64,000 nucleotides of DNA from Cyclobacteriaceae bacterium (GTDB lineage: Bacteria; Bacteroidota; Bacteroidia; Cytophagales; Cyclobacteriaceae). The notes beneath the pieces were generated by a model. That model did not search any database. It was not told the DNA's origin and was given only the letters and a program-made list of their open reading frames with translations. How positions within the stretch are numbered: the stretch's first letter is position 1; each line of letters opens with the position of its first letter. The position numbers and the translations under genes are program-made. The stretch is from positions 257,970 through 321,969 of the forward strand of contig CATQIH010000032.1 in assembly GCA_958296015.1 (NCBI GenBank), in the 5' to 3' direction. Positions 20,624 to 29,578 of the stretch are shown piece by piece.

Positions 20624-21358
20624 CTAAGAAACCATTTTCTCCAGTACATTGCCTACCAGATAGGCAAGTACGGCTGCAGAAGCACCCAGAAAAAGAGTTT
20701 CCAAGATACTTTTTATCCGATTGGTCTGTGTCACCGCGCTTTTCATCCAGCCAATGGCCATAAAAGCAAAAGAGGTGAGCACACAGGCAATGAGAAAAGT
20801 ATTGTCATAAAGATTGCCGGTTGCATATTCGTAGACATACACCAGCAACGGTACAAAACCAACGATAATGAAAGAGACAAACGTAACCAGTGCCATCAGC
20901 AATGGTGGCTTGGCATCCAATATCATTTCCAGTTCTTCCTTCATCATCACATCTACCCAGCGGTCTTTGTTTTCTGTGATCTTAGCCACTACCTGTTCCA
21001 GCAGTTCACCTTCAAAACCTTTGGCAGCATAGATGTCGCGGATTTCCTGGCGCTCAGTATCCGGCATATGTTCTACCTCCCAATACTCTGTTCTCTTATG
21101 CTTTTCGTAAGTATCGCGGGCCGACTTACCAGAAAGATAGCTGCCTACCGACATAGAAAAGCCATCGGCAATGAGGTTGGCAAAACCTAATATGATGATG
21201 ACTGAAGCACTCAAGCCGGCACCGGCAGCACCAGCTACTACAGCAAATGTAGTGACGGAGCCATCGATGCCGCCGTAGACAAACTCGCTCAGATAGTCTT
21301 GTAAGCGTTGAAAAGCGGAAGAGGTACCGTGTATTTTGTTTTCGTCTACTGTTTCCAT
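20624..21358 (-). CDS. VIT1/CCC1 family transporter
   Basis: Membrane protein of 244 residues of the vacuolar iron transporter family, which exports Fe2+ or Mn2+ from the cytoplasm. The N-terminal TM1 carries [26 protein letters not shown], the family hallmark, followed by [20 protein letters not shown] cytoplasmic acidic helical segment (about 80-140, [24 protein letters not shown]...MMKEELEM) is the metal-binding domain. Three further TM segments follow. Divergent from the SDR gene at 21499. Metal specificity is not determined by the sequence. Confidence 0.9.
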   Translation of the reverse strand: METVDENKIHGTSSAFQRLQDYLSEFVYGGIDGSVTTFAVVAGAAGAGLSASVIIILGFANLIADGFSMSVGSYLSGKSARDTYEKHKRTEYWEVEHMPDTERQEIRDIYAAKGFEGELLEQVVAKITENKDRWVDVMMKEELEMILDAKPPLLMALVTFVSFIIVGFVPLLVYVYEYATGNLYDNTFLIACVLTSFAFMAIGWMKSAVTQTNRIKSILETLFLGASAAVLAYLVGNVLEKMVS

Positions 21359-21498
21359 ACAAAAGTGGTTTGTGTTTACGGGTTGGGTAGCTGCTAAAGC
21401 TACAAAAGATTAAGAGCACAGCATTAAACTTAATAATTTCCTTTTTTGTTGCTTTCAACATGCGTTCCTTTGATATTAAGCAGATTAAAGATTTACGA

Positions 21499-22290
21499 AT
21501 GACACAACCGCAACCTTTTCAGCTCAACAACAAATCAGCCATCATTACCGGAGGAGGCAGTGGTATCGGCAAAAGTATCTGCGAAGTTTTTGCACAGCAC
21601 GGTGCCAGTATCTTCATTCTGGAACGAAACGAGGAAGCCGGGCAACAAACCAAAGAAGCTATTGAAGCAGCAGACAAACAGGCTACTGTGGTTACCTGCG
21701 ATGTGTCCCAACAGCAAGCCGTACACCGGGCAGTGGATCAGATCAGGCAGAAGGTCGGCAATATTGATATACTGGTCAACAATGCCGGTATTGCCCATGT
21801 AGGCACTGTAGAAACCACCTCAGAGGAAGACATGGACCATATTTATCAGGTCAATATCAAAGGCGTATATAATTGCCTGCACGCAGTGGTCCCTGTGATG
21901 AAAGCACAGGGCGGCGGTGTGATTCTCAACATGGCTTCTGTTGCTTCTGTGGTAGGCATTGCCGATCGGTTTGCCTATGCTATGAGCAAAGGAGCGGTGC
22001 TCACCATGACCCTTTCTGTTGCCAAAGACTTCATCGGGCACAACATTCGTTGTAATAGCATGGCACCCGGAAGGGTACACACCCCTTTTGTAGATGGGTT
22101 TATCAGCCAGAACTATCCGGGCAAAGAACAGGAAATGTTTGAGCAACTTTCGAGAACACAACCGATTGGCCGTATGGGTACGCCGGAAGAGATAGCACTG
22201 CTGGCACTCTTTCTATGCTCCGATGCCGCAGGCTTCATTACCGGAGCCAATTACCCGATCGATGGAGGATTTATCACACTGAACACGTAA
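21499..22290 (+). CDS. SDR-family oxidoreductase, likely 2-keto-3-deoxy-L-fuconate dehydrogenase
   Basis: NAD-dependent short-chain dehydrogenase. The chosen ATG at 21499 gives MTQPQPFQLNNKSAIITGGG, placing the TGxxxGIG motif (TGGGSGIGKSI) normally; an ATG at 21460 would add 13 atypical residues. Other motifs are NNAGIAHVG, the catalytic Ser in NMASVASVVG, YAMSK, and the C-terminal FITGANYPIDGGF. The SDR family alone is broad. The assignment comes from the neighbours: an FAH-type hydrolase and a fuconolactonase-like amidohydrolase follow, as in the non-phosphorylative L-fucose pathway described in Xanthomonas. A related role in L-rhamnose oxidation is possible. Confidence 0.85.
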   Translation: MTQPQPFQLNNKSAIITGGGSGIGKSICEVFAQHGASIFILERNEEAGQQTKEAIEAADKQATVVTCDVSQQQAVHRAVDQIRQKVGNIDILVNNAGIAHVGTVETTSEEDMDHIYQVNIKGVYNCLHAVVPVMKAQGGGVILNMASVASVVGIADRFAYAMSKGAVLTMTLSVAKDFIGHNIRCNSMAPGRVHTPFVDGFISQNYPGKEQEMFEQLSRTQPIGRMGTPEEIALLALFLCSDAAGFITGANYPIDGGFITLNT

Positions 22291-22389
22291 TATTTTAAGT
22301 GCTGCGTTCACAGTTGGACGTGCTGAGTTTGTCATTTACTATGAACCTAAAACTGTGAGCAAAGAACGTTGAACCTTGAACATAAAAAC

Positions 22390-23241
22390 ATGAGATTATT
22401 TCGTTTTGGTCAGCCTGGAGCCGAAAAACCAGGCGTTGTGTATCAGGAGAAGCAACTGGATGTTAGTCATTTCGGAGCAGATTATGACGAGCAGTTCTTT
22501 GAGAGCGATGGCATCTCACGGCTATCTGCCTGGTTGAAGGATCACGCCGCTCAATGTCCGGAAGTAGCCCCTCAGGAACGCTTTGGCCCTGTCGTTAAAA
22601 AGCCGGGCAAGATGGTCTGTATCGGACTCAACTACCGCGACCATGCCGCAGAGAGCAAGATGGAACTTCCCAAAGAGCCTATCATTTTCTTCAAAGCTAC
22701 TTCTGCCATCGTAGGGCCTAATGATGATCTGATCCTGCCCAAAGGCAGCGAAAAAACCGATTGGGAAGTAGAGCTGGCCTTGGTGATTGGCAAGAAGGCA
22801 TCGTATGTTGCTGAAGAAAAAGCGATGGGCTTTGTGGCTGGTTACTGCCTGCACAACGACTATAGCGAACGGGCTTTCCAGCTGGAACGTGGCGGACAGT
22901 GGGTGAAGGGAAAAAGCTGCGACACCTTTGCGCCTCTCGGCCCTTACCTGGTGACACCCAATGATATTGAGGACATCAATAACCTGCGATTGTGGCTGAA
23001 AGTGAATGGAGAAACCAAACAAAATGGCACCACGGCTGACCTGATCTTTAAGGTACCGCATCTGGTGAGCTATCTCAGCCAGTTTATGTCGCTTATGCCC
23101 GGTGATGTGATCTCTACCGGCACACCGGCAGGCGTAGGGTTGGGCTTCTCTCCTGCTCAGTACCTCAAAGATGGCGATGTGGTTGAGCTGGGTATAGATC
23201 AGTTGGGTTCCTGTTCGCAAAAAGTAAAGAAGGTGTTTTAG
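22390..23241 (+). CDS. Fumarylacetoacetate hydrolase-family protein, likely 2,4-diketo-3-deoxy-L-fuconate hydrolase
   Basis: Metal-dependent C-C bond hydrolase. The ATG at 22390 (MRLFRFGQPGAEKPGV) is preferred over 22369. The FAH core has KMVCIGLNYRDHAAESKMELPKEPIIFFK, the metal ligands in DWEVELALVIGK, GYCLHNDYSERAFQ, and GKSCDTFAPLGPYLVTPNDI, then GDVISTGTPAGVGLG. It would cleave the diketo acid made by the upstream SDR enzyme into pyruvate and a hydroxy acid. About 100 bases separate it from the SDR gene, and that gap contains a small inverted repeat (CACAGTT/AACTGTG). Family is certain; substrate is inferred from context. Confidence 0.88.
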   Translation: MRLFRFGQPGAEKPGVVYQEKQLDVSHFGADYDEQFFESDGISRLSAWLKDHAAQCPEVAPQERFGPVVKKPGKMVCIGLNYRDHAAESKMELPKEPIIFFKATSAIVGPNDDLILPKGSEKTDWEVELALVIGKKASYVAEEKAMGFVAGYCLHNDYSERAFQLERGGQWVKGKSCDTFAPLGPYLVTPNDIEDINNLRLWLKVNGETKQNGTTADLIFKVPHLVSYLSQFMSLMPGDVISTGTPAGVGLGFSPAQYLKDGDVVELGIDQLGSCSQKVKKVF

Positions 23242-23382
23242 GGGTTGGGTTTTGGGGTTTGGACATTGAGTGTTGTATATTGATTATTAAGAATTGAGTG
23301 TTTAGTGTTGAAAAATTGCTAAACGACCAGTGTTTTCCACGCTAAATTCTGATTCAGATTATCTTTATTTCCTCTATGAGTT

Positions 23383-24219
23383 ATGATACGTATTGATGCA
23401 CATCAACATTTCTGGCATTACCATCCCGATACACATTCCTGGATTGGTGAGGAGATGTCGGTGCTGAAAAGAGACTTTCTCCCTACCGACCTTGAGCCAT
23501 TGCTTAGCGATGCTCACATAGCAGGCTGTGTGGCCGTGCAGGCAAGCACTACAGAAGAAGAAACACATTTTTTGCTGGAGCAGGCAACGCGCTATGATTT
23601 TATACAGGGTGTGGTAGGCTGGACAGATTTACAGGACTACAACATTCGGCAGCACTTGCAGCAATGGGCTTCCTATCCTTTGCTCAAAGGCTTCAGGCAT
23701 GTTGTTCAGAGTGAGCCTGATCCGTATTTTATGCTGCAACCCGCTTTCTTGCGCGGTGTGAAGGCACTGGCAGAATTTGGCTTTACCTATGATCTGCTCA
23801 TTACCGAACAGCAGCTTCCGGTAGCCCTGCAATTTATCTCTTACATACCCGAAGTTAAGGTAGTGGTTGACCACCTTGCCAAACCTGATATTGCCCACAA
23901 AAGCATCGCTTCCTGGCAGGATAATATGCGTTCGCTGGCGCAGTATCCAAATGTGTTTTGTAAAATATCCGGTATGGTGACCGAAGCTGATTTGCAGCAC
24001 TGGCAGCCTGCGGATTTTACGCCCTATCTGGATACATTGGCAGAAGTCTTCGGCCCTGATCGGCTGATGACAGGCTCCGACTGGCCGGTGTGCGGGCTGG
24101 CTGCCAGTTATGAGCAGGTGATGCAGATTGTTACTGCTTACTTCCAGAGTTTTAGTGCCGAAGATCAATCAAAAATATTTGGCCGAAACGCCATCGCTTT
24201 TTATAAACTCACTGTATGA
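23383..24219 (+). CDS. Amidohydrolase-family lactonase, likely L-fuconolactonase
   Basis: A 278-residue TIM-barrel hydrolase of the COG3618 group. It starts IDAHQHFWHYHPDTHSWI (metal-binding HxH), then HIAGCVAVQASTTEEETHFLL, GFRHVVQSEPD, VVVDHLAKPDI and the terminal metal-site region LMTGSDWPVCGL. In the L-fucose pathway it opens L-fucono-1,5-lactone; L-rhamnono-lactonase is the main alternative. The dehydrogenase that makes the lactone and the fuconate dehydratase are not in the window, so the set is incomplete. Its last four bases (ATGA) overlap the start of the histidine kinase gene, implying translational coupling. Confidence 0.87.
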   Translation: MIRIDAHQHFWHYHPDTHSWIGEEMSVLKRDFLPTDLEPLLSDAHIAGCVAVQASTTEEETHFLLEQATRYDFIQGVVGWTDLQDYNIRQHLQQWASYPLLKGFRHVVQSEPDPYFMLQPAFLRGVKALAEFGFTYDLLITEQQLPVALQFISYIPEVKVVVDHLAKPDIAHKSIASWQDNMRSLAQYPNVFCKISGMVTEADLQHWQPADFTPYLDTLAEVFGPDRLMTGSDWPVCGLAASYEQVMQIVTAYFQSFSAEDQSKIFGRNAIAFYKLTV

Positions 24220-25349
24220 TCTCCTATCATTCAAACATTTATGAAGAAGCTTTGGTCAGTGCCATCGTTGTATCCCATTGGTGGGTAATTATTACAGCCA
24301 TTGTGTCGGTGATAGGATTGACATATGGTTATTATCACTATTACTATCGCCTGAAATCTATCAAGAAACACAACAGAAGGCTGGAATCTTTGGTTGCTGA
24401 AAGAACCCAAGAGCTTCAGATATCCAACAACCAATTATTCAAAAGGCAGGAGGAAATCAATACTAAAAATGAAGAACTGGTCACCACCAACAACGAGCTT
24501 TTACTACGGCAAGAGGAGATTGGCATACAGCGGGATCTTGTCTTTGACCAAAATCAAAGATTGATGGAAGCACAACAAATTATTGAAGAGCAGACTCAGG
24601 AACTGATCAGGAATAACCAGCTATTAGACCAGCAGGTGAAAGACCGTACCCAGGAACTGGTAGATTATAACCAACAGCTGGAGCAGTTTGCGTTTGTGGC
24701 TGCGCATAATCTTCGCGCTCCTGTAGCACGTATCATGGGCCTTGGGCAGGTGCTAAAACTCAAGCACCTTCAGCCTGACGAACAAGAGACGATGATAGAA
24801 AAGATGTGTTTTACTGCCAAAGAGCTTGATCAGGTAGTAAAAGATCTTAATATCATTCTGGAGGTCAAAAAAAATAACACCCTTGCTGTCAGTAAGATAA
24901 ACTTGGCAAACGAAGTAGCTCTTATCAAATCCAACCTGGAAAGCGAGATAGAGCACACACAAGCACTTATTCAGGAAGATTTTTCCAGGGTGAACATCAT
25001 CCAGACTGTCAAACCTTATCTGGATAGTATCCTGTTCAACCTGATCAGCAATGCCATTAAATACCGGAATCCAAAGCACAGGCCGGAAATAGCGATCAGC
25101 ACAGAAGCTATAGAAGACTATGTATGCCTACAGGTAAGCGACAACGGACTGGGCATTGATCTTGACACACACAAGGACAAGCTTTTTACGCTCTACAAGC
25201 GGTTTCATACGCATGTAGAAGGAAAAGGCATGGGTTTGTATCTGGTAAAAACCCAGGTAGAAGCACTGGGCGGCAGCATTGAGATCAGCAGCCAGGTAAA
25301 TCGCGGAACCACTTTTAGAATATACCTCAAACATGTGACTGTTTCATGA
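24216..25349 (+). CDS. Sensor histidine kinase lacking a sensor domain
   Basis: Membrane-anchored kinase, 377 residues. One TM segment (about 22-44) is followed by a basic stretch and long coiled coil (about 50-150, with repeated RTQEL motifs). The HisKA phospho-acceptor is near residue 164 in FAAHNLRAP-type sequence, and the HATPase has NLISNAIKYRNP (N box), SDNGLGID (G1) and GKGMGLYLVK (G2). The N terminus closely resembles the end of larger Y_Y_Y/two-component regulators (TM then a YRLKSIKKHNRRLE-type helix) but the beta-propeller sensor is missing. It overlaps the lactonase gene by four bases, suggesting a regulatory link to sugar catabolism. No response regulator is adjacent on this strand. 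Confidence 0.88.
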   Translation: MISYHSNIYEEALVSAIVVSHWWVIITAIVSVIGLTYGYYHYYYRLKSIKKHNRRLESLVAERTQELQISNNQLFKRQEEINTKNEELVTTNNELLLRQEEIGIQRDLVFDQNQRLMEAQQIIEEQTQELIRNNQLLDQQVKDRTQELVDYNQQLEQFAFVAAHNLRAPVARIMGLGQVLKLKHLQPDEQETMIEKMCFTAKELDQVVKDLNIILEVKKNNTLAVSKINLANEVALIKSNLESEIEHTQALIQEDFSRVNIIQTVKPYLDSILFNLISNAIKYRNPKHRPEIAISTEAIEDYVCLQVSDNGLGIDLDTHKDKLFTLYKRFHTHVEGKGMGLYLVKTQVEALGGSIEISSQVNRGTTFRIYLKHVTVS

Positions 25350-25363
25350 CAACTCACTGATGA

Positions 25364-26209
25364 TCAGCTCTTCGGACTTGGCTGCACCTGCTTTTTATCA
25401 AAATAATTACGGAAAAAGAGTAACTGGTATTGAACGGCATTGCCCCAATAGGCCCAGTTGTGCTCACCCGGCCGCTCGGTATAATCGTGGGGAATCTCAA
25501 GCTGCAACAATTCCTGATGAAGGCGACGATTGATGTCTATGAAAAAATCATTTACGCCACAGTCTATCATCAGTGCCAGGCTATCGGTCTGCACCTCAGG
25601 CAGCATATTGATTACAGACAGCGAATCCCAGCGCAGCGGGTTTTCTTCATAACGGCCCAGCTTGAGGCTGATTTCCCAGGCATTAATATCGAAGGTCAAA
25701 TCCACACCGCCGCTCATGCTGCCTGCGGCCCCAAAGACATCCTGGTGGCGGATAGCCAGAAAGAGTGCCCCGTGCCCGCCCATGCTCAGACCGGCAATAG
25801 CCCTTGCATGCTTGTCAGCAATGGTACGGTAGTGAGCGTCCACATAGCTGACCACCTCTGACACCACATGCGTTTCGTACTGGCTGGCCGGATCCACAGG
25901 ACTATCCAGATACCAGCTGTTGTACCCTCCATCGGGGCAAACCAGCAGTAGCTGCTGCTCGTCGGCCAGGGAAGTTAGGCCAGGCACGTTGGATGTCCAT
26001 TCGGTATAGTTGCCACTGTAGCCATGCAGCAGGTACACAGCAGGATAAGCTTCTTTGCGCTGCCGGTAGCCTTCCGGCGTGACAACAATGACAGGAATAT
26101 CGCGGTTCATGGCCTGGCTGTGGATAAGAACGGTATCTATGCGGGCAGCATTGGACTTAAGACCCGGTAAACAACATAAGATAGCAAGTAGAAAAGAAGC
26201 TTTCTGCAT
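25364..26209 (-). CDS. Secreted alpha/beta-hydrolase esterase
   Basis: A 281-residue exported esterase of the esterase D / S-formylglutathione hydrolase-like group (PF00756). A signal peptide covers about 1-21. Then comes the domain with YPAVYLLHGYSGNYTEW (oxyanion region), the nucleophile S142 in AGLSMGGHGA, an acid at DCGVNDFF, and a final His in PGEHNWAYWG. Homologues include carbohydrate acetyl/feruloyl esterases, so deacylation of polysaccharides is plausible. It converges on the kinase gene. Confidence 0.88.
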   Translation of the reverse strand: MQKASFLLAILCCLPGLKSNAARIDTVLIHSQAMNRDIPVIVVTPEGYRQRKEAYPAVYLLHGYSGNYTEWTSNVPGLTSLADEQQLLLVCPDGGYNSWYLDSPVDPASQYETHVVSEVVSYVDAHYRTIADKHARAIAGLSMGGHGALFLAIRHQDVFGAAGSMSGGVDLTFDINAWEISLKLGRYEENPLRWDSLSVINMLPEVQTDSLALMIDCGVNDFFIDINRRLHQELLQLEIPHDYTERPGEHNWAYWGNAVQYQLLFFRNYFDKKQVQPSPKS

Positions 26210-26214
26210 GGATG

Positions 26215-26310
26215 GAAATTAATAGAAACTTATGGAAATTGACTTTCACTATTGGCAAACAAGATCAATGTTAACAAATTTCCTTATTTCAATCTATTTC
26301 TACCAATTTC
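26215..26310. repeat. Imperfect inverted-repeat element with GAAATTnnTAGAAA ends
   Basis: The left end GAAATTAATAGAAAC (26215-26229) is an inverted match to TATTTCTACCAATTTC (26295-26310). A second element with the same kind of ends is at 31175-31285. The segment between the esterase and alcohol dehydrogenase genes is otherwise non-coding. Confidence 0.45.
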
Positions 26311-26313
26311 TTT

Positions 26314-27261
26314 TCAATTAAAATCCATCTTTACGACTAACTTTCCTGCTACATGTCCAGCTGCGAGTGTCTGATGGGCCTGTAGAATTTCTTCGGGCCG
26401 GTAGACTTTCTGGATAACTGGTTTCAGCATATTCTCTTCGGCAAAACCTGCCAGCATACGCAAATCATCCCCGCTGCTGCCGGTTGTGATCATCTTACAC
26501 TTTTTGGGCATCAACAGCGAAAGGGCAACATCGACAAAGAGTTGGGCAGAGATGCCTGTACTGACAAACCTGCCGTGTTTTTTCAATACTTTTTTGCACT
26601 CGGCAAAAGATCGTTTGCCTACAGCATCGAGCACGATGTCATATTGGGCAGCAAGGCGGGTAAAGTCCTGTTTGTGGTAATCCAGCACCACATCAGCTCC
26701 CAAATCCCTAACTATCGCTGCATTTTCACCACTGCAAACGCCAACCACCACGGCACCTAGTGCTTTGGCGATCTGCACGGCAAAGCTACCTACACCCCCG
26801 GAAGCACCATTGATCAACACTTCCTGGTTGCGTTTTAGTTGTCCCTTATCCCGCAGGCTTTGCAAAGCGGTGAGGGCGGCCAGTGGTATGGCAGCCGCTT
26901 CTTCAAAAGAAAGATTTTTGGGTTTCAATGCCAGGGCATGGTGATCAACAGCTACATATCCTGCATAGCCGCCCATCTGTAGCGAAGGCATCATGGCATA
27001 TACCCCATCACCTGCCTTAAAGTCTGTCACTTTGTTGCCGGTACCCGCTACCACACCTGCTATGTCGCTACCCAGGATGGCAGGAAATTTAAGTTTATAA
27101 AACTTTTTCAGCATACCCTGCCTGATTTTATAATCCACCGGATTAAGCCCGGCGGCATGTACTTTCACCAGCACTTCGTAGTCTTCCACTAGAGGTGTGC
27201 TTACTCTTCTTACCTGCAATACTTTCGGAGAGCCATATTGGTCTATTACAACTGCATTCAT
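26314..27261 (-). CDS. Zinc-independent NADPH:quinone-type alcohol dehydrogenase (MDR family)
   Basis: Medium-chain dehydrogenase/reductase of about 315 residues. The ATG at 27261 (MNAVVIDQYGSPKVLQVRRV) is the normal family start; one at 27294 would add eleven residues and crowd the response regulator gene. The GroES-like N-terminal domain has GLNPVDYKIRQG and FPAILGSDIAGVV. The Rossmann domain has VLINGASGGVGSFAVQIAKALGA. Zinc-binding cysteines are absent, as in quinone oxidoreductase/enoyl reductase-like members. It is downstream of the response regulator on the same strand. Confidence 0.9.
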   Translation of the reverse strand: MNAVVIDQYGSPKVLQVRRVSTPLVEDYEVLVKVHAAGLNPVDYKIRQGMLKKFYKLKFPAILGSDIAGVVAGTGNKVTDFKAGDGVYAMMPSLQMGGYAGYVAVDHHALALKPKNLSFEEAAAIPLAALTALQSLRDKGQLKRNQEVLINGASGGVGSFAVQIAKALGAVVVGVCSGENAAIVRDLGADVVLDYHKQDFTRLAAQYDIVLDAVGKRSFAECKKVLKKHGRFVSTGISAQLFVDVALSLLMPKKCKMITTGSSGDDLRMLAGFAEENMLKPVIQKVYRPEEILQAHQTLAAGHVAGKLVVKMDFN

Positions 27262-27296
27262 TGTCTGCTTTTTAGTTTTTAAATCCCTAACCACTG

Positions 27297-27707
27297 CTAT
27301 GGTATGACCGACAAAGCCTCTCTTATCTTTTCGGAGGTAAGTGGTTTATTAACGTAGCCATCAATATGGTAGGCGTATGCCCTTTGCATATCTTGTGTAT
27401 TGTTGGAAGAAGTAAGCACAATGACACGCACCGGTGGCACCACGTTGATATGCATATGCTGAAGTTCTTCCAAAACGTCGAACCCATCCATACCGGGCAT
27501 GTTCAGGTCCAGAAAAACCACTTCGGGGCATTTGTTGGGCATTGCATCCAGCAGGCAGGCTTCGTGTAGCTTTTGCAGGGCCGCTTCTCCATTGCGAGCC
27601 GTATCAATATGGTCTGTGATGTCAAGCTCTTCCAGGAGCATCTGATGTAGAAAATTAGTAATCTCATCATCGTCGACAAGCAATACACTTCTTAATTTTC
27701 TTTGCAT
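27297..27707 (-). CDS. Single-domain response regulator
   Basis: A 136-residue CheY-like receiver with no output domain. The acidic pocket is VDDDE (11-15), the phospho-acceptor D67 in VVFLDLNMPGMDG, the switch Ser/Thr in IVLTSSNN, and the conserved Lys in GYVNKPL. This subtype (LLVDDDEITNFLHQMLLEEL) is common in Bacteroidota, often acting with orphan kinases. A kinase without a regulator lies 2 kb away at 24216 on the other strand and is a possible partner. The alcohol dehydrogenase follows closely. Confidence 0.92.
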   Translation of the reverse strand: MQRKLRSVLLVDDDEITNFLHQMLLEELDITDHIDTARNGEAALQKLHEACLLDAMPNKCPEVVFLDLNMPGMDGFDVLEELQHMHINVVPPVRVIVLTSSNNTQDMQRAYAYHIDGYVNKPLTSEKIREALSVIP

Positions 27708-27947
27708 TGTTGATATATTTGCAAGGGTACTTTTAAAAAATTGTCAGATATACCTCATTACATAATGACAATGATCGCTTTTTGTTTTTGGAAGGCAAGA
27801 AATAGTACGATAAAAAAGGCCGTATGCACGCAAAAGCCTGTCAGACTCACGGTTTTTTTTCGTTTTACCTGCCTTATCCACTTTTTCAACTGGCAATAAA
27901 TCCTATTTTTACCAATCGTTTTTTGTCTTTCATCTTTTCTATTCCAT

Positions 27948-29219
27948 ATGGACATATTTACCATCATCACCTTATTAGTTGTTATCGCTGCTTTTTTCGG
28001 CTACGTTAATGTGCGCTTTCTGAAGCTACCCACCACCATCGGTCTGATGATCATGTCGATTGCATTTACTTCTGTGGTACTGCTGGCTGGAAGCTTCAAC
28101 CAGGTAGTACTGGACTATGCCAATGAGCTGATCAAACAGATAGATTTTCAGGACCTGCTTATGGATGTAATGCTTAGCTTTCTGCTTTTTGCCGGCGCAT
28201 TACACACCGACTGGAGCAGGCTCAAAGAGCAGGGTGGCCCCATTCTGGTGCTGGCTACTTTTGGTGTGGTAGCCTCTACTTTCGTCATTGGCAGTCTTTT
28301 TTATCTTACGGTAGAATATATATTGCAGTATAACATTCCCTATGTGTACTGCCTTCTTTTTGGAGCATTAATTTCGCCCACAGACCCTATTGCCGTATTG
28401 GGTATCCTCAAACAGATTGGGGTGCCTAAAAAGCTGGAAATTAAGTTTGTCGGAGAGTCGCTGTTTAATGATGGTGTGGGCGTGGTGGTGTTTCTGACGC
28501 TCTTCAGCATCGCTGAAAAAGGGATAGCCAATATAGAAGCCTCAGAGATTGCCATCACTTTCGTCGAGGAAGTAGGTGGCGGCCTGGCTCTGGGGCTTGC
28601 TCTGGGGTATCTGACCTACCTGCTCACCTACACCATCGACCATTACGAAACAGAAGTGATGATTACCTTGGCAGTGGTGATGGGAGGTTATCTGCTGGCT
28701 AGTAAGCTGCACTTCTCGGGTCCGCTGGCAATGGTGGTTACCGGGCTTTTTGTAGGCAACAGTGCCCGGGCTACTGCCTTTTCCGAACAGACACAGAACT
28801 ACCTGGACCGGTTTTGGGAACTAATAGACGTACTACTCAATGCTATTTTGTTTGTACTGATCGGGCTTGAACTGCTGGTGATTAACCTGGATAAAGAATA
28901 TATCATTGCAGGGTTGGCAGCCATTGTCATTGTACTGGTATCGCGCTACCTGGTACTGTCGCTGCCTATCAGCTTTTATAGAAAACGGCTGAATTTTGTG
29001 CCACACACCAATGCCATCATGACGTGGGGCGGCCTGCGGGGAGGCATCTCCATAGCCCTGGCACTATCACTGGCCAACGACATGGAGCGCGACTTCTTTA
29101 TCACGGTGACATACATTGTGGTGGTGTTCTCTATCATTGTACAAGGACTTACATTGGGCAAATTTGTAAAAAGACTAGGCATAAAACTCGAACCCAGTGC
29201 GGGGGGGAGTGGTCATTGA
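27948..29219 (+). CDS. CPA1-family Na+/H+ antiporter
   Basis: Inner-membrane exchanger of 423 residues with about 12 TM segments. The signature of the NhaP/NHE ion-binding region is present: ALISPTDPIAVLGILKQIGVPKKLEIKFVGESLFNDGVGVVVF, including the TDP and the ND acid pair. Later motifs are GPLAMVVTGLFVGN and TWGGLRGGISIALALSL. It probably maintains pH or sodium homeostasis. Transcribed alone, divergent from the response regulator. Confidence 0.93.
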   Translation: MDIFTIITLLVVIAAFFGYVNVRFLKLPTTIGLMIMSIAFTSVVLLAGSFNQVVLDYANELIKQIDFQDLLMDVMLSFLLFAGALHTDWSRLKEQGGPILVLATFGVVASTFVIGSLFYLTVEYILQYNIPYVYCLLFGALISPTDPIAVLGILKQIGVPKKLEIKFVGESLFNDGVGVVVFLTLFSIAEKGIANIEASEIAITFVEEVGGGLALGLALGYLTYLLTYTIDHYETEVMITLAVVMGGYLLASKLHFSGPLAMVVTGLFVGNSARATAFSEQTQNYLDRFWELIDVLLNAILFVLIGLELLVINLDKEYIIAGLAAIVIVLVSRYLVLSLPISFYRKRLNFVPHTNAIMTWGGLRGGISIALALSLANDMERDFFITVTYIVVVFSIIVQGLTLGKFVKRLGIKLEPSAGGSGH

Positions 29220-29359
29220 ATTAATAGCATAAGAGAGATTGGTGGAAATGAGGTAATTCATAGAAATACAAGAAACTAAGAAATTGGTTCGATTCTTCGT
29301 TCCTTAGCTTACAGAACGATGTCTTTGTGCCACCTAATATATACACAAATACCCCTGCC

Positions 29360-29482
29360 TCTGCGGGTCTTGTGACCCGCAGACAAGTTGGGAATACGTT
29401 TTATTCATCATCAAAATATGTGGCGGGTCACAAGCCCCACCACGGCGGTCATGATATAGGGTAGAGCGGTGGGCTACAAGGT
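29360..29482. repeat. REP-like GC palindromes
   Basis: A perfect hairpin TCTGCGGGTC-TTGT-GACCCGCAGA (29360-29383) is followed by GGCGGGTCACAAGCCCCACC (29423 on) and GCGGTGGGCTACAAGG (29466 on), which are variants of the same CTTGTGACCCGC-type sequence. A further related string, CTGTAGCCCAC, occurs near 60264. They look like dispersed intergenic palindromes. Confidence 0.5.
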
Positions 29483-29578
29483 AGTAAAGTCTATTTCTTT
29501 TACTTAATCTGCTTAGCCTGACGGCTATGCTGTAGCACAGGACAAGGATTTAATGCAGAGGCATACAATAGTACAGGC

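Noticed and set aside
22291..22389. Possible riboswitch or attenuator between the SDR and FAH genes
   Set aside because: There is only a small CACAGTT/AACTGTG inverted repeat; no conserved riboswitch core is visible.
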